Assembly (NCBI GenBank): GCA_030803735.1
Contig: JAURUC010000001.1
Span: 1,621,501-1,685,500 of the forward strand
DNA from: Actinopolyspora lacussalsi
Lineage (GTDB): Bacteria > Actinomycetota > Actinomycetes > Mycobacteriales > Pseudonocardiaceae
Length of the DNA: 64,000 bases
Reading direction: 5' to 3'
The position numbers and the translations under genes are program-made. Positions 17,715 to 26,913 of this stretch are shown here, in pieces; the first letter of the stretch is position 1; each line of letters starts with the position of its first letter. The notes under the pieces were generated by a model. It was given only the letters and a program-made list of their open reading frames with translations. It ran no database searches and was not told the origin of the DNA.

Positions 17715-18326
17715 TCAGGACTGTCGCCGGTCCTGGCCGTCTTCCTCGTCGGTTCCACCCCGGCGGAGCGGATTGGAACCGTGATCGTACCGCTCGTGAT
17801 CGTCGTCCTCCGAGACGGATATGACCTCGCCGTCGATCACGTCCTCGTCACCGCTACCGGTCGACTGCCCACGACCGGTTCCGAAACCGGGGGCGGTGAA
17901 CGCGTCCGGACCGAAGGCCGCGGGGCCGAAACCGGCAGGATCGAAACCGGCCATGCGTTCCCGCATCAACCGCTGCCTGCGTTCGGCGCTGCGCCGCATC
18001 CGGGTTCGCAGTACCGCACGGACCGGAGGCAACAGCAACAGCAGACCGAACAGATCGCTGATCAGGCCGGGGATCATGATCAGGAATCCGCTGCCACTCA
18101 CGAGCACGCCGTCCGAGATCTCACGCTCGGGGGGCCGGCGCGACCGGGCCGCCTCGGAGAACTCGCGCAGTGTCCTGCGCCCCTCACGGCGCAGCAGCCA
18201 GGATCCGATCAGCGCACCGGCGAGCAGTAACCCGATAGTGGGAAAAACCCCGATGAGCTGACCGACCAGAACAAGTACGCTGACCTCGACGGCGAACCCG
18301 ACGAGCAGCAGGATCAGTATCGGCAC
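17715..18326 (-). CDS. fxsA: FxsA-family membrane protein
   Basis: 203 residues. The first 45 residues form two hydrophobic helices (LILLLVGFAVEVSVLVLVG, IGLLLAGALIGSWLL), then REGRRTLREF. A third membrane stretch follows at about 78-100 with the FLIMIPGLISDLFGLLLLLP pattern typical of FxsA. The C-terminal 90 residues are charged and disordered (GFDPAGFGPAAFGPD repeats, then an acidic tail). In E. coli FxsA relieves phage T7 exclusion by the F plasmid; the actinobacterial role is unknown. Confidence 0.8.
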   Translation of the reverse strand: MPILILLLVGFAVEVSVLVLVGQLIGVFPTIGLLLAGALIGSWLLRREGRRTLREFSEAARSRRPPEREISDGVLVSGSGFLIMIPGLISDLFGLLLLLPPVRAVLRTRMRRSAERRQRLMRERMAGFDPAGFGPAAFGPDAFTAPGFGTGRGQSTGSGDEDVIDGEVISVSEDDDHERYDHGSNPLRRGGTDEEDGQDRRQS

Positions 18327-18531
18327 GTCGCGCTGGCACCTCCGCTAACAGAACCTTCTGCAGACAACAACGCGCGAGTAAACCGAATTACTCCCGAGGC
18401 CCGGTTCGTCCCACGCCGCCCCACCTCCGGAACCGGCCGGCGGCGAGTCGGGACGGTGGTGTCCGAAACGTTACCCGAACTCGGATCGGGCACCGTGCCA
18501 CCCACCACCCACGGGGCCATAGACTTCGGGG

Positions 18532-19644
18532 GTGATGCGAACACGCACAGCCAAACTGATCACCCTGTTCCTGGTCGGAAGCGTGTTCGCACTGGTGCTG
18601 CTCGTCAGCGACAGACCGGTGCAGGTACCACAACCACCGGAGCCGGAACTGCCCCGCGCGGTGGTCACCCTGGGCGACAGCACGATCTCCGGCGAGGGTG
18701 CGGGCGATTACCTCCCCGGTACCGACGGGCGCGACGGCAACTGGTGTCACCGCTCCTCCGAGGCCATGGTGCACCAACTGCGGCTACCTACCGATGTGAA
18801 ACGCTTCAACCTCGCCTGTTCCGGCGCGAAAGCGGGTACCGTCGGCCTCGACTCCGGCTCGGACGACAGCAGGCCCTCGCAGGCGGGCCAGCTCGCACGG
18901 CTCGCCGAGCGATACCGCATCACCGACATCGTGGTGGCTGTCGGTGCGAACAACGAGCCCGATTTCGTGGGTGTGCTGAACTCCTGTGTCCGCGCGTGGT
19001 TCACCAAGAGTTCGGGCGGCTGCTCGCGGCGGCTGCGGGACGAGTGGCCCGACCGCGTAGCGGAGATGCGGCCCAAGGTCGCCGACGCGCTGGCCGACAT
19101 CAAAAACGTCATGCGCCGCGCCGGCTACTCGCGGGACAGCTACTCGCTGGTGCTGCAGTCCTACGCCTCCCCGGTCGCGCCGGGCATTCGCCCGGATCTG
19201 CGAGGACTGTCCGGCTGTCCGTTACGCACCGTCGACGTGCGTTGGGTCCGCGACACTGCCGTCCCGCAACTCTCGGAGGGACTGCGCGAGGTGGCCGAGC
19301 AACAGGACGTGCGGTTCCTCGACCTCGCACGCGCCGGGTACGGGCACGAGGCCTGTACCACACCGAGCGAATCGGCGGACACGGAATGGTTCCGCCGCCT
19401 CGCCGTCGACTGGCAGGATCTGGAGCACGACGAACGCGCCTCGCACGCGATGCAGGAGTCGTTTCACCCCAACGCGGCCGGATACGAGCGCATAGCGGGT
19501 TGCCTCGAGGACTTCCTGCCGTCCGGTAGGCAACAGGCGGAGTGCGTCACCACCGGCGACGGATCCCTGCGCGTGGCTCCGCTCGACGGAAACACCGCCG
19601 AACCGCCCCCGGGGGAGAGCTCGGACACCGTCACTCCACCTTGA
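18532..19644 (+). CDS. Secreted SGNH/GDSL hydrolase
   Basis: 370 residues. An N-terminal signal-anchor (residues 7-26, TLFLVGSVFALVLLVSD-like) is followed by VVTLGDSTISGEG with the block I nucleophile Ser. Then come FNLACSGAKAG (block II), VVAVGANNEPDF (block III, with N instead of the usual GGND) and ESFHPNAAGYERIAG with the catalytic His. Six or more cysteines in the mature part suggest disulfides, as in extracellular actinobacterial SGNH esterases. The tail is Pro/Glu-rich. It overlaps the convergent methyltransferase gene by 14 bp. Confidence 0.8.
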   Translation: MMRTRTAKLITLFLVGSVFALVLLVSDRPVQVPQPPEPELPRAVVTLGDSTISGEGAGDYLPGTDGRDGNWCHRSSEAMVHQLRLPTDVKRFNLACSGAKAGTVGLDSGSDDSRPSQAGQLARLAERYRITDIVVAVGANNEPDFVGVLNSCVRAWFTKSSGGCSRRLRDEWPDRVAEMRPKVADALADIKNVMRRAGYSRDSYSLVLQSYASPVAPGIRPDLRGLSGCPLRTVDVRWVRDTAVPQLSEGLREVAEQQDVRFLDLARAGYGHEACTTPSESADTEWFRRLAVDWQDLEHDERASHAMQESFHPNAAGYERIAGCLEDFLPSGRQQAECVTTGDGSLRVAPLDGNTAEPPPGESSDTVTPP

Positions 19645-20338
19645 ACGCCTTGACGAACAGGAACACTGGCTTGCTGCTCAGTTCCACGTACGCGTCGGGG
19701 GAGAGCTCGTTGAGCTCGGGCAGCGGACGCGGTTCACCGATGGTGTCGATCACGAAACCGGAGCGGTGCAGTTGCTCGAACACCGCCGAGAGGGGTCTGC
19801 GGTAGAAGGACACCGAAACCTCCTGCCCGCCCACCGGCCACGTCTCGGTGACCAGTTCGGTACGCAGGTAGTCGGGACGTCCGAACCACTGCCAGTCGGC
19901 GGCGGGGTGATGTACCGAGAACACCAGCTCGCCATCGGCCACCAGGCACCTGTTGAGTTCGGTCAACAACGGTTCCCAGTCCGCCAGGTAGTGCAGTACC
20001 AGGGAGGCCACCACCAGGTCGGTGCTGGAGTCGGTGACGAGATCGAGCGGTTCGGACAGATCCGCCACGTCGAACTCGGCGCGACCGTCGAGTCTGCGAC
20101 GGGCGAGTTCGACCATCCTGGGCTCGCGGTCCACTCCGAACACCGCGGCGCCACGTTCGACGAGCTGCTCGGACAGCACACCGGCGGCACATCCGAGTTC
20201 GAGCACTCGCTTGCCGGCTACGTCGCCGGCGAGGTCCAGTACGGCCGGACGGTCGTAGTAGGCATTGGCCGGGCTGTGTTCGGAGTGCAGGGCGTAGGCT
20301 TCCGCGAACTGATCGTAGATCGTATTGCGTGCCACCCG
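19631..20338 (-). CDS. Class I SAM-dependent methyltransferase
   Basis: 235 residues from GTG 20338 (ARNTIYDQFAEAYALHSE). The frame is open to a GTG at 20392, which would add 18 residues without a clear ribosome site. Motif I VLELGCAAGVLSEQL, the acidic end of strand 2 in VFGVDREPRMVELA, and SLVLHYLADWEPLL are those of the Methyltransf_11/25 group. Substrate unknown. The C-terminal part (FYRRPLSAVFEQLHRSGF) is usual in small-molecule methyltransferases of this type. Confidence 0.78.
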   Translation of the reverse strand, partial: RVARNTIYDQFAEAYALHSEHSPANAYYDRPAVLDLAGDVAGKRVLELGCAAGVLSEQLVERGAAVFGVDREPRMVELARRRLDGRAEFDVADLSEPLDLVTDSSTDLVVASLVLHYLADWEPLLTELNRCLVADGELVFSVHHPAADWQWFGRPDYLRTELVTETWPVGGQEVSVSFYRRPLSAVFEQLHRSGFVIDTIGEPRPLPELNELSPDAYVELSSKPVFLFVKAFKVE

Positions 20339-20516
20339 ATTACGGTAGTGGAATTTCCGGCGATCTTCATCCGATGCGACGGGCGCGCCCACACCGACAC
20401 GCCGAGCACCGGCGTGTCCCGCTTGTACTCACCCGAACGAGTAGCCCGTTCGCTGCCGCGTTACCAGTGCCGACCCCCGTTCACTCCCACAGGCCGGGCC
20501 CCGAGCACTCTCATAC

Positions 20517-20693
20517 GCCGAGCTCCTACCACTCCCGCAAGCCGAACCCCCACCACCCTGGCAGTCGGCACCGCCGCGGGTTCTCCGGTGCGGCTCTCGC
20601 GAGGACGGCCCCGACGTTGTGTAGGGCCGCTACCCGATGTCGGGGCACCCGCAGCGAGAGCCGCACCAGAGGTTCCGCCAAGCGCCCATCCCG
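20517..20693 (-). repeat. Structured 3'UTR repeat, copy A (long form)
   Basis: Read on the minus strand it starts 34 bases after the Lrp stop with TTGGCGGAACCTC. It contains the outer stem GCGGCTCTCGC/GCGAGAGCCGC and inside it GCCCCGAC/GTCGGGGC. The distal 60 bp (20517-20576) match copy C (57050-57110) but not copy B. It fills most of the gap between the Lrp and methyltransferase genes. Confidence 0.75.
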
Positions 20694-20715
20694 GCAGACC
20701 GGGACGCGAATCCCC

Positions 20716-21189
20716 CTAAAGTTCCGGGGCGCGGTTCTCGAAGGGGGTGGACAGGACCACGGTGGTCCGGGTGGAAACCTTCGCCGACTCGCGGATCTGC
20801 CGCAGCAGATCCTCCAGCGCCAGCGGCGAGGCCACCCGAACCTGCAGGATGTAGGATTCGTCACCGGCCACCGAGAAGCAGGACTCGATCTCCGGCAGAT
20901 GCTCCAATCGCTGTGGATAGTCGTCCGGAGCCGCCGGGTCGATCGGGGTGAGCGAGATGAACGCCGTCAGCGGCAGCCCGATCTGCTCTCCGTCCACCCT
21001 GGCCGTGTAACCGCGCAGCGCTCCGCGTTGTTCCAGCCTCCGGACACGTTGGTGCACCGCCGAGACACTGAGCCCGACCCGCTCGCCGAGATCGGTGAAA
21101 CTGCACCGCCCGTCCCGGAGCAGTTCACGGAGAATGGCCCGATCGGTCGCCTCGAGTTCGGAACTCTGCGCGGCATTCCGGTCTGTCAC
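20716..21189 (-). CDS. Lrp/AsnC-family transcriptional regulator
   Basis: 157 residues. An N-terminal winged-helix HTH (about 13-60: ATDRAILRELLRDGR, FTDLGERVGLSVSAVHQRV) is followed by a RAM ligand-binding domain (IESCFSVAGDESYILQVRV). GTG start at 21189 overlaps the stop of the upstream M24 peptidase (GTGA), so the two are one translation unit. Lrp-type proteins sense amino acids. Pairing with a proline-type peptidase suggests control of peptide or amino-acid use, by inference. Confidence 0.88.
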   Translation of the reverse strand: MTDRNAAQSSELEATDRAILRELLRDGRCSFTDLGERVGLSVSAVHQRVRRLEQRGALRGYTARVDGEQIGLPLTAFISLTPIDPAAPDDYPQRLEHLPEIESCFSVAGDESYILQVRVASPLALEDLLRQIRESAKVSTRTTVVLSTPFENRAPEL

Positions 21190-22340
21190 GTCGGCAGCAC
21201 CACCAACTCGTGCGGCTGGTTGTTCACGCTCTCGACACCGTGCTCGGTGACCACGACGATGTCCTCGATCCTGGCACCCCAGTGTCCCTGTTGGTAGATC
21301 CCCGGCTCGATGCTGAACGCCATTCCCGGCTCGAGCGCGATCTCGTTGCCCCCCATGATGTAGGGCTCCTCGTGCACGTCCAGACCGATGCCGTGCCCGG
21401 TGCGGTGCACGAAGTAGTCACCGAAGCCGGCAGCGGCGATCGGTTCCCTGGCGGCGGCGTCGACCTCGGCGGGCGTGGCTCCGGGGCGCACCCGATCCAC
21501 GGCGGCCCGCTGGGCGGCGTGCAGCACCTCGTAGGTGTCACGCACGTCGGAGTCCCGCGGCTCGCCCAGCGAATAGGTGCGGGTGCAGTCCGAGTTGTAA
21601 CCGCTGGGCATCGGGCCCCCGATGTCCACCACGACCACGTCGCCCTCCCGGATCACCCGCTCGGAAAGCGCGTGGTGCGGGCTGGCCCCGTTCGGGCCGG
21701 AACCGACGATCACGAACTCAGCCTCGGCGTGCCCCTCCTCGAGGATCGCCCTGCTGATGTCGGCACCCACCTCGGCCTCGGTGCGACCGACTCGCAGGAA
21801 CTCGCCCATCCGGGCGTGTACCCGGTCGATGGCGGCGCCGGCCTCGCGCAGGGCGTCGATCTCGGCGGGGTCCTTGCGCATCCGCAGGGCGCGCAGCACC
21901 GGGTTGGCCAGCACCTGCTCGGTCTCCGGCAGGGCGGTGCGCAGCGGCAGGGTGTGCAGGGCGGGCATCACGTCCGCCACACCCACCCGGGAAGGGGTGG
22001 CACCGTCACGACGCAGCAGATCCGCCACGATGCCGTGCGGATCCTGCCCGTCCACCCAGGTGACGATCTCCAGCCCGAGTTCCCGCGCGGGCACCCCGGA
22101 GTAACCGAGTTCCTCGAGTTTGGGAACGACCAGCACGGGCGAAGCCGTGCTGCCCGCCGCGGGCAGCACCAGGCAGCTGAGGCGTTCGAAGGACTCACCG
22201 TCCACCCCGATGAGGTAACCGAGGTCGGAGCCGGGCGAGATCAGCAGCGCGTCGATGTCCGCGCCTGCGGCCTTCTCGGCCGCGTGCTGTAGCCGCGCCG
22301 AGAGCACTGTGGGGTCCTGCTTCGTTGCAACGGTGGACAT
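21186..22340 (-). CDS. M24-family Xaa-Pro peptidase
   Basis: 384 residues. A creatinase-like N-terminal domain (to about 165) precedes a pita-bread catalytic domain. Metal ligands: two Asp in VVVDIGGPMPSGYNSDCTR, His in HRTGHGIGLDVHEEP, Glu in FSIEPGIY and Glu in ARIEDIVVV. Such enzymes remove N-terminal residues before proline or split X-Pro dipeptides, with two metal ions, in the cytoplasm. Its stop overlaps the start of the Lrp-type regulator. Confidence 0.88.
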   Translation of the reverse strand: MSTVATKQDPTVLSARLQHAAEKAAGADIDALLISPGSDLGYLIGVDGESFERLSCLVLPAAGSTASPVLVVPKLEELGYSGVPARELGLEIVTWVDGQDPHGIVADLLRRDGATPSRVGVADVMPALHTLPLRTALPETEQVLANPVLRALRMRKDPAEIDALREAGAAIDRVHARMGEFLRVGRTEAEVGADISRAILEEGHAEAEFVIVGSGPNGASPHHALSERVIREGDVVVVDIGGPMPSGYNSDCTRTYSLGEPRDSDVRDTYEVLHAAQRAAVDRVRPGATPAEVDAAAREPIAAAGFGDYFVHRTGHGIGLDVHEEPYIMGGNEIALEPGMAFSIEPGIYQQGHWGARIEDIVVVTEHGVESVNNQPHELVVLPT

Positions 22341-22471
22341 GGCCCAACTCTAAGTGCCCCGGTTACGGGGAGGTCGGCTGGCCGGGGTGCCGAGAAACCC
22401 GTACCGGGGCGGAAGCTTCCGGCGACTCGTACCACGAGCGCCACCTCTCCGACGGTACGAGAGCGACGTGA

Positions 22472-22517
22472 CGGTTCCGGAGCGCACAACGGGAGGGAGA
22501 AAAGCGCTCCGGAACCG
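22472..22517 (-). terminator. Strong stem-loop after the MFS gene
   Basis: cggttccggagcgc (22472-22485) and gcgctccggaaccg (22504-22517) make a perfect 14-bp stem with an 18-base loop. On the minus strand it starts six bases beyond the MFS stop codon (22524). It also insulates the M24 peptidase gene whose start is at 22340. Confidence 0.75.
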
Positions 22518-22523
22518 ACACGC

Positions 22524-23852
22524 TCACCATCCCCGGTCCTCGGTCTGCCGACCACAACCCGGAGATGACGAATCCACCAACTCCTGCCCGCCGTGCGGTG
22601 TACTTCCCACGACCACCTCCTCGGCCGTCGGCCGAGTTCGGGGACGGTTCATCTCATGCCAACCACCACCGAGAACCGGTATCGCCAACGCGACCAGATA
22701 GAGCAGGGCCGTGCAGGTCAGGGTGGTACGCAGCCCGATCCCCTCCACCGCCAGGCCACCGAACAACACGCCGAGCGGGGTACCGCCCTGCGCCACGAGG
22801 GTCGTCAGGCTCAGCACGCGTCCGCGCAGCTCGGCGGGGATTCGCTCGTAGCTCACGGCGGCCAGGATCGGGTTGATCATTCCGGCGACCAGTCCGCACC
22901 CGACCACCACGCAGAAAAGCACCGCGAATCCGGACCCCGCGGCCATCGCGAGGTGGGGCGGGATCGGTCCCAGCGCGAACGCGAACGTGAACAGCATCCT
23001 CCGACGTCGCACCCGCGCGCCGAGCCAGGTGAACAGCAGGTTCCCCGTGAGCGCGGCGCCGCCCAACGCGCCGACCAGCACCCCGAGTGCCAGCGAGTCG
23101 TGCAGTATCCGCGCCGAGTAGGTCGGGAGCAGTACTCCCGTCAACGCCAGGTCGAGGGTGTTCGTCAGCAACAGCAGTACCACGATCCAGGTGATCAGCC
23201 GGTCGCGACGGAGATAACCGATCCCGGCGGCGAATCGGCGCGCGAACCCCTCGGATGTGTCCTGCCCCGCTGACCCCGATGTGGTCACGCCGCGCGCGGC
23301 GTAGGCGACCAGCAGCGCGGAGAGCGTCATCACGGCGGTGGCGATCCACAGCACACCCGGCGGATCGAACAGCGCGAGCGCTCCGCCCGCCAACGGCGCC
23401 CCCGACAGGTGCCCCGCCCGCAGCGCGGCGTCCATCCCTCCCGCACCGCGTTCCATCGCCACCCCGGCGTTGCCGACCAGTTCCGGAACAGCGACCCGGC
23501 GAGCGGTCTGGCCGGGTTCGCGGAACGCTCCGAACGCACCTGCCAGCGACATAAGCGACCAGAGCGTGAGACCTGTGGTGGTTTCCGCCAGCGGAATCGC
23601 GCCGATGCAAAGCGCGGCGGCCAGATCGGCCAGCGGCGCGGTACGTGCCGGCCCGACGCGGTCGATCAGCGGGCCGCTGAGCGCGGTGGCGAGCAGCATT
23701 CCCACGAGTTCGGCCGCGGTGACCATACCCACGTTCGCGGCGCTTCCCGTGGTCATGAGCACGAACCACGGGATCGCCACGAATCCGGCCGCGCTGGCGG
23801 CACTGACGGTGCCGGTCGACAACCACAGCACCAGTAACCGTAAGCGGTTCAT
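22524..23852 (-). CDS. MFS transporter
   Basis: 442 residues, about twelve membrane helices (LVLWLSTGTVSAASAAGFV at the start, ITWIVVLLLLTNTLDLAL in the middle). PLIDRVGPARTAPL is the MFS loop 2-3 motif. It resembles the MFS_3/drug-exporter group. The ATG overlaps the stop of the ArsR-like gene (ATGA), so the regulator and the exporter are co-expressed. Function: probable drug or metabolite efflux controlled by that regulator. The last 40 residues are hydrophilic. Confidence 0.8.
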   Translation of the reverse strand: MNRLRLLVLWLSTGTVSAASAAGFVAIPWFVLMTTGSAANVGMVTAAELVGMLLATALSGPLIDRVGPARTAPLADLAAALCIGAIPLAETTTGLTLWSLMSLAGAFGAFREPGQTARRVAVPELVGNAGVAMERGAGGMDAALRAGHLSGAPLAGGALALFDPPGVLWIATAVMTLSALLVAYAARGVTTSGSAGQDTSEGFARRFAAGIGYLRRDRLITWIVVLLLLTNTLDLALTGVLLPTYSARILHDSLALGVLVGALGGAALTGNLLFTWLGARVRRRRMLFTFAFALGPIPPHLAMAAGSGFAVLFCVVVGCGLVAGMINPILAAVSYERIPAELRGRVLSLTTLVAQGGTPLGVLFGGLAVEGIGLRTTLTCTALLYLVALAIPVLGGGWHEMNRPRTRPTAEEVVVGSTPHGGQELVDSSSPGCGRQTEDRGW

Positions 23853-24415
23853 TCCCGCCGCTCCCCTCGTGGGAAGGCGCGCAGCTGCACCATTACCGGT
23901 TCGTCACCCGCCGCGGGGGCGCGGCGGTAGCGTTCCACGAGTCGACCGGCTTCGGCGGTGAACTCGGCCAGTTCGTCCCGCGAGAGGGAAAGCTGCCAGT
24001 CCGACAGTTCCGAGGCCTCGATCCACTCCTCGGACCACTCGGGCAGTCTGGCCAGGAATCCGGCGAGTTCGCGGTGGTGGTTGGCGGCTATCTCGTGCAG
24101 CAGGGTGCTCAGCGCGGGACCGAGTTCGGTGTCGGCGCTGAACCTCTCGGGGTGCAACGCGGTTTCGGCGTGCGTGGCCCGCCACCAGCGTTCCCTGCGG
24201 TTGCCGCGTTCGGTGTCCTGTTCGACGAAGCCGTGTTCGGCGAGTTGCCGCAGGTGCCAACTGGTGGTTCCCGAACGCTGCTCGAAGCGCTCAGCGAGCT
24301 GGGTGGCCGTCGCGGGGCCCTCGGCACGCAGCTCGGCGAGGATCCGGATCCGCAGCGGGTGAGCCAGTGCCCGCAGTCCGGCCGCGTCGAGCTCGTAGCT
24401 GTGTCCTTCGGTCAC
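23849..24415 (-). CDS. ArsR-type helix-turn-helix regulator
   Basis: 188 residues from GTG 24415. A winged helix at about 8-75 (LRALAHPLRIRILAELR, ATQLAERF, SGTTSWHLRQLAEHGFV) is followed by RRERWWRATHAET and a C-terminal domain with paired helices (HHRELAGFLARL, LADEFTAEAGRL-like). This is the ArsR/HTH_20 type often found in front of MFS exporters. A palindrome CAAAGAAA-type (24435-24460) lies 20 bp upstream of the start, a likely autoregulatory operator. Stop overlaps the MFS start by 4 bp. Confidence 0.82.
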   Translation of the reverse strand: MTEGHSYELDAAGLRALAHPLRIRILAELRAEGPATATQLAERFEQRSGTTSWHLRQLAEHGFVEQDTERGNRRERWWRATHAETALHPERFSADTELGPALSTLLHEIAANHHRELAGFLARLPEWSEEWIEASELSDWQLSLSRDELAEFTAEAGRLVERYRRAPAAGDEPVMVQLRAFPRGERRE

Positions 24416-24434
24416 CCGGCACACCGTAAACCAC

Positions 24435-24460
24435 CAAGAAATCTCTGCCAAGTTTTCTTG
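24435..24460. promoter_or_regulatory. Inverted repeat, likely ArsR-type operator
   Basis: CAAGAAA (24435-24441) and TTTCTTG (24454-24460) are perfect inverted 7-mers separated by 12 bases, A/T-rich against a GC-rich background. The site sits in the divergent gap between the regulator (start 24415, minus) and the exonuclease gene (start 24517, plus). Confidence 0.5.
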
Positions 24461-24516
24461 TTGATTTGGTCGTGCCGGACGGCGTGCCGCACCGGAGGCG
24501 TGCCAAGCTGGGCGCC

Positions 24517-25539
24517 GTGAAGTCATCGGTGATGCTGCTCGACTCGGCCGGAATCTGGTTCCGCTCCTACTACGCGCTGCCGGAGTCACTGACCTCTCCG
24601 GACGGAACTCCGGTGAACGCGGTACGCGGATTCTGCGACATGCTCGCGAAACTGCTCACCGAGCGCGCGCCCGGCCGGATCGTGGCGTGTCTGGACAACG
24701 ACTGGCGCCCCGACTTCCGGGTGCGTGCACTGCCCTCGTACAAGGCACACCGGGTGGCCGAACCCGCCCCGAAGTCCGGGACAACGGCGGACGGGACGGC
24801 GGGGACGGACACATCGGAGGAAGCGGTTCCCGACACGCTGGAACCGCAGGTTCCGGTGATTCTGGACCTGCTCGCCGCGTTGGGCATCGACACCGCCGAG
24901 GCCGAGGGCTACGAGGCCGACGACGTGATCGCGACGCTGGTGGCGCGGGAGGACACCGATCCGATCGAGGTGATCACGGGCGACCGCGATCTGTTCCAAC
25001 TCGTGCGGGAGTCCCCCACCACATGCCGGGTCGTCTACATCGGTGGCGGACTGGCCAAGGCACAGGACTACGGTCCGGTGGAGCTGGCAGCACGGTACGA
25101 GCTGCCCACCGAGAACGCGGGGCGGGCCTACGCCGAGATGGCGATGCTGCGCGGAGATCCCTCGGACGGGTTGCCCGGCGTGGCCGGGATCGGGGAGAAG
25201 ACGGCGGCCAAACTGATCACGCGATTCGGCTCGCTGACCGAACTGCGTGCGGCGGCCGATGCCGGGGACCAGGGGGTGACGAAACGCAACCGGGAGAAAC
25301 TGTCGGAGGCCGCGGACTACCTCGACGCCGCACCGACGGTGGTCAACACCGTGTCCGACGCCCCGGTGATCCACAGCCTGCCCTCCGACGCCCTGCCCCA
25401 CGACACCCTGCCCCACGATACGAGGCCCTCCAGCGCTGGACTCGCTACCGCCGTCGACATCGATCGGGTTCGCGGGCTGCAACGGGAATGGGGGCTCGGC
25501 AGCACCGTGGACCGGCTGCTCGACGCGTTGCGGGAGTGA
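24517..25539 (+). CDS. 5'-3' exonuclease (PolI-type FEN domain)
   Basis: 340 residues from GTG 24517 (KSSVMLLDSAG). The FEN/5'-nuclease acidic residues are visible: LLDSAG, CLDNDWRPDFR, EAEGYEADDVIATL and VITGDRDLFQLV. The helix-hairpin-helix DGLPGVAGIGEKTAAKLI is followed by LITRFGSL. No polymerase domain follows. Stand-alone PolI-type 5' nucleases of this size occur in mycobacteria and relatives and remove flaps and RNA primers. Near the C-terminus is a short repeat (ALPHDTLPHDT). Confidence 0.88.
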   Translation: MKSSVMLLDSAGIWFRSYYALPESLTSPDGTPVNAVRGFCDMLAKLLTERAPGRIVACLDNDWRPDFRVRALPSYKAHRVAEPAPKSGTTADGTAGTDTSEEAVPDTLEPQVPVILDLLAALGIDTAEAEGYEADDVIATLVAREDTDPIEVITGDRDLFQLVRESPTTCRVVYIGGGLAKAQDYGPVELAARYELPTENAGRAYAEMAMLRGDPSDGLPGVAGIGEKTAAKLITRFGSLTELRAAADAGDQGVTKRNREKLSEAADYLDAAPTVVNTVSDAPVIHSLPSDALPHDTLPHDTRPSSAGLATAVDIDRVRGLQREWGLGSTVDRLLDALRE

Positions 25540-25558
25540 GTCCCGCACGGCGCGGGAC
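25540..25558. terminator. Small stem-loop between convergent genes
   Basis: gtcccgc and gcgggac (25540-25546, 25552-25558) form a 7-bp stem directly after the exonuclease stop, 35 bp from the eis stop on the other strand. Confidence 0.35.
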
Positions 25559-25573
25559 CGAGCCGACCCGACG

Positions 25574-25596
25574 ACCCGACCGGAAAACTTCGATCA
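25574..25596 (-). repeat. Stop-codon module, copy 2
   Basis: On the minus strand the 23 bp beginning with the eis TGA (25596-25594) read TGATCGAAG, TTTTCCGG, T, CGGGT, like the modules at 12139 and 41874. No copy of the larger structured repeat follows; the exonuclease stop hairpin is reached first. Confidence 0.6.
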
Positions 25597-26808
25597 GAAG
25601 TGCGTGCCGCACCAGGCGTGCCCCCGCGTGGCGAACAGCGCGTCGGCCACCGGCAGCGCGGCGGGATCGTGCACGGCGAGCAGGTTCGCGTCCGCGAGGG
25701 TGGAGGGCTCGACCTCGCCGAACAGCAGCGGCGCCAGCTGGGCGACGTCGAGACTCAGCTGCGTTTCGCGGGTACCGCGTTCGACCCCTTCGGGACCGAC
25801 CAGGTACCGGCCCTCGTTGTGGGGCAGCGTGGCATCGCGTACCTCGAGCACCACTGCGCCGGATCCGGCGTACTCACGCGCCCGCAGGGCGGCGTCGACG
25901 TCCACCGGGCGAACCCACAGGTCGTCGTAGACGTCTCGTACCCGGCACTGCCTGCTGTCGGTCAACCACCACTCCAACGGCTCGTCGAGCGGTCGTTCGA
26001 TCGCCACCACCTCGTCCGCCAGGTCGATGCCGAGCAGGAACCGCCACAGCTCACAGGACGCGGCCGAGTCGGCCGCCCGCATGTCCAGCACCCGTAGCGT
26101 GGTGCGTCCGTCACCGAACCTGTAGTCGTTGCTGTGCGTCGTCCAGCGAACGAACCCGTCGTCATTGCCCGCCGCGTCGCGGTGCACAGCCGTCGAGGTG
26201 TGTTCCTCACTCGTACCGTCCCGGCGCAGCTGGGTCTGCCACCAGACCCACGGACGAGCGATAGCACCCGGCCCGGCGGGCAGGTTCCGGTAGATCTCGG
26301 GGAGCAGTCGACCGGCCGTTTCGGAATCGACCAGTCGCACGTCGCCACCGCCGGGAGCGCTGGCACGCAGCTTCGCGGCACTCTTCTCCAGGCGAACCGT
26401 GCGTGCCCTGGTGGCGATCCCGTAGCCGAAACGCCCGTAGATGGCCGTCTCCGAAGCGTGCAACATCGCGAACGGCTCACCGAGTCGCCACGTCTCGTGC
26501 AGCTGGGCACGCATCAGCTGGGTCAGCACACCCCGCCGGGTCCGGTCCGCTCGCACACCGACGGCCGTCACGGCCGCGGCGGACGACTCGGCCCCACCCG
26601 GCAGCACCACCGAAGCGGGAAACGCTATCGCGGTTCCGGCCAGCTCACCGTCGAGGTGATCTCCCCAGACCCGGCCGACCTCGTACGGAGGCGCCATCCG
26701 TCGCCAAGCGGTATCGCTCGCGGCGGGCATGTGCAGCGCGGCTCGGAAGAGGTCGTGCGCGGCGCGATACTCGGATTCCGCCAACAGCCTGACATCGTGC
26801 TCGATCAC
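25594..26808 (-). CDS. eis: Eis-type GNAT N-acetyltransferase
   Basis: 404 residues from GTG 26808 (IEHDVRLLAESEYRAAHDLF), the usual Eis length. The N-terminal GNAT domain has AVTAVGVRADRTRRGVLTQL (acetyl-CoA loop V-x-x-x-x-RRRG-type) and MLHASETAIYGRFGYG. A central second GNAT-like fold and a C-terminal sterol-carrier-like domain follow, ending HAWCGTHF. The free C-terminal Phe is a conserved catalytic feature of Eis. The family acetylates amines, including aminoglycosides, at several positions and forms hexamers. Confidence 0.88.
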   Translation of the reverse strand: MIEHDVRLLAESEYRAAHDLFRAALHMPAASDTAWRRMAPPYEVGRVWGDHLDGELAGTAIAFPASVVLPGGAESSAAAVTAVGVRADRTRRGVLTQLMRAQLHETWRLGEPFAMLHASETAIYGRFGYGIATRARTVRLEKSAAKLRASAPGGGDVRLVDSETAGRLLPEIYRNLPAGPGAIARPWVWWQTQLRRDGTSEEHTSTAVHRDAAGNDDGFVRWTTHSNDYRFGDGRTTLRVLDMRAADSAASCELWRFLLGIDLADEVVAIERPLDEPLEWWLTDSRQCRVRDVYDDLWVRPVDVDAALRAREYAGSGAVVLEVRDATLPHNEGRYLVGPEGVERGTRETQLSLDVAQLAPLLFGEVEPSTLADANLLAVHDPAALPVADALFATRGHAWCGTHF

Positions 26809-26913
26809 GCCTTCATGATGCCGCCGATGCTCCACACGGTCGAATGATTTGACGAGGCTCACGGAGTACCGCCCGCTCGTTCGAGGAGCACACACTCGAA
26901 CGTGCGGGAACAA

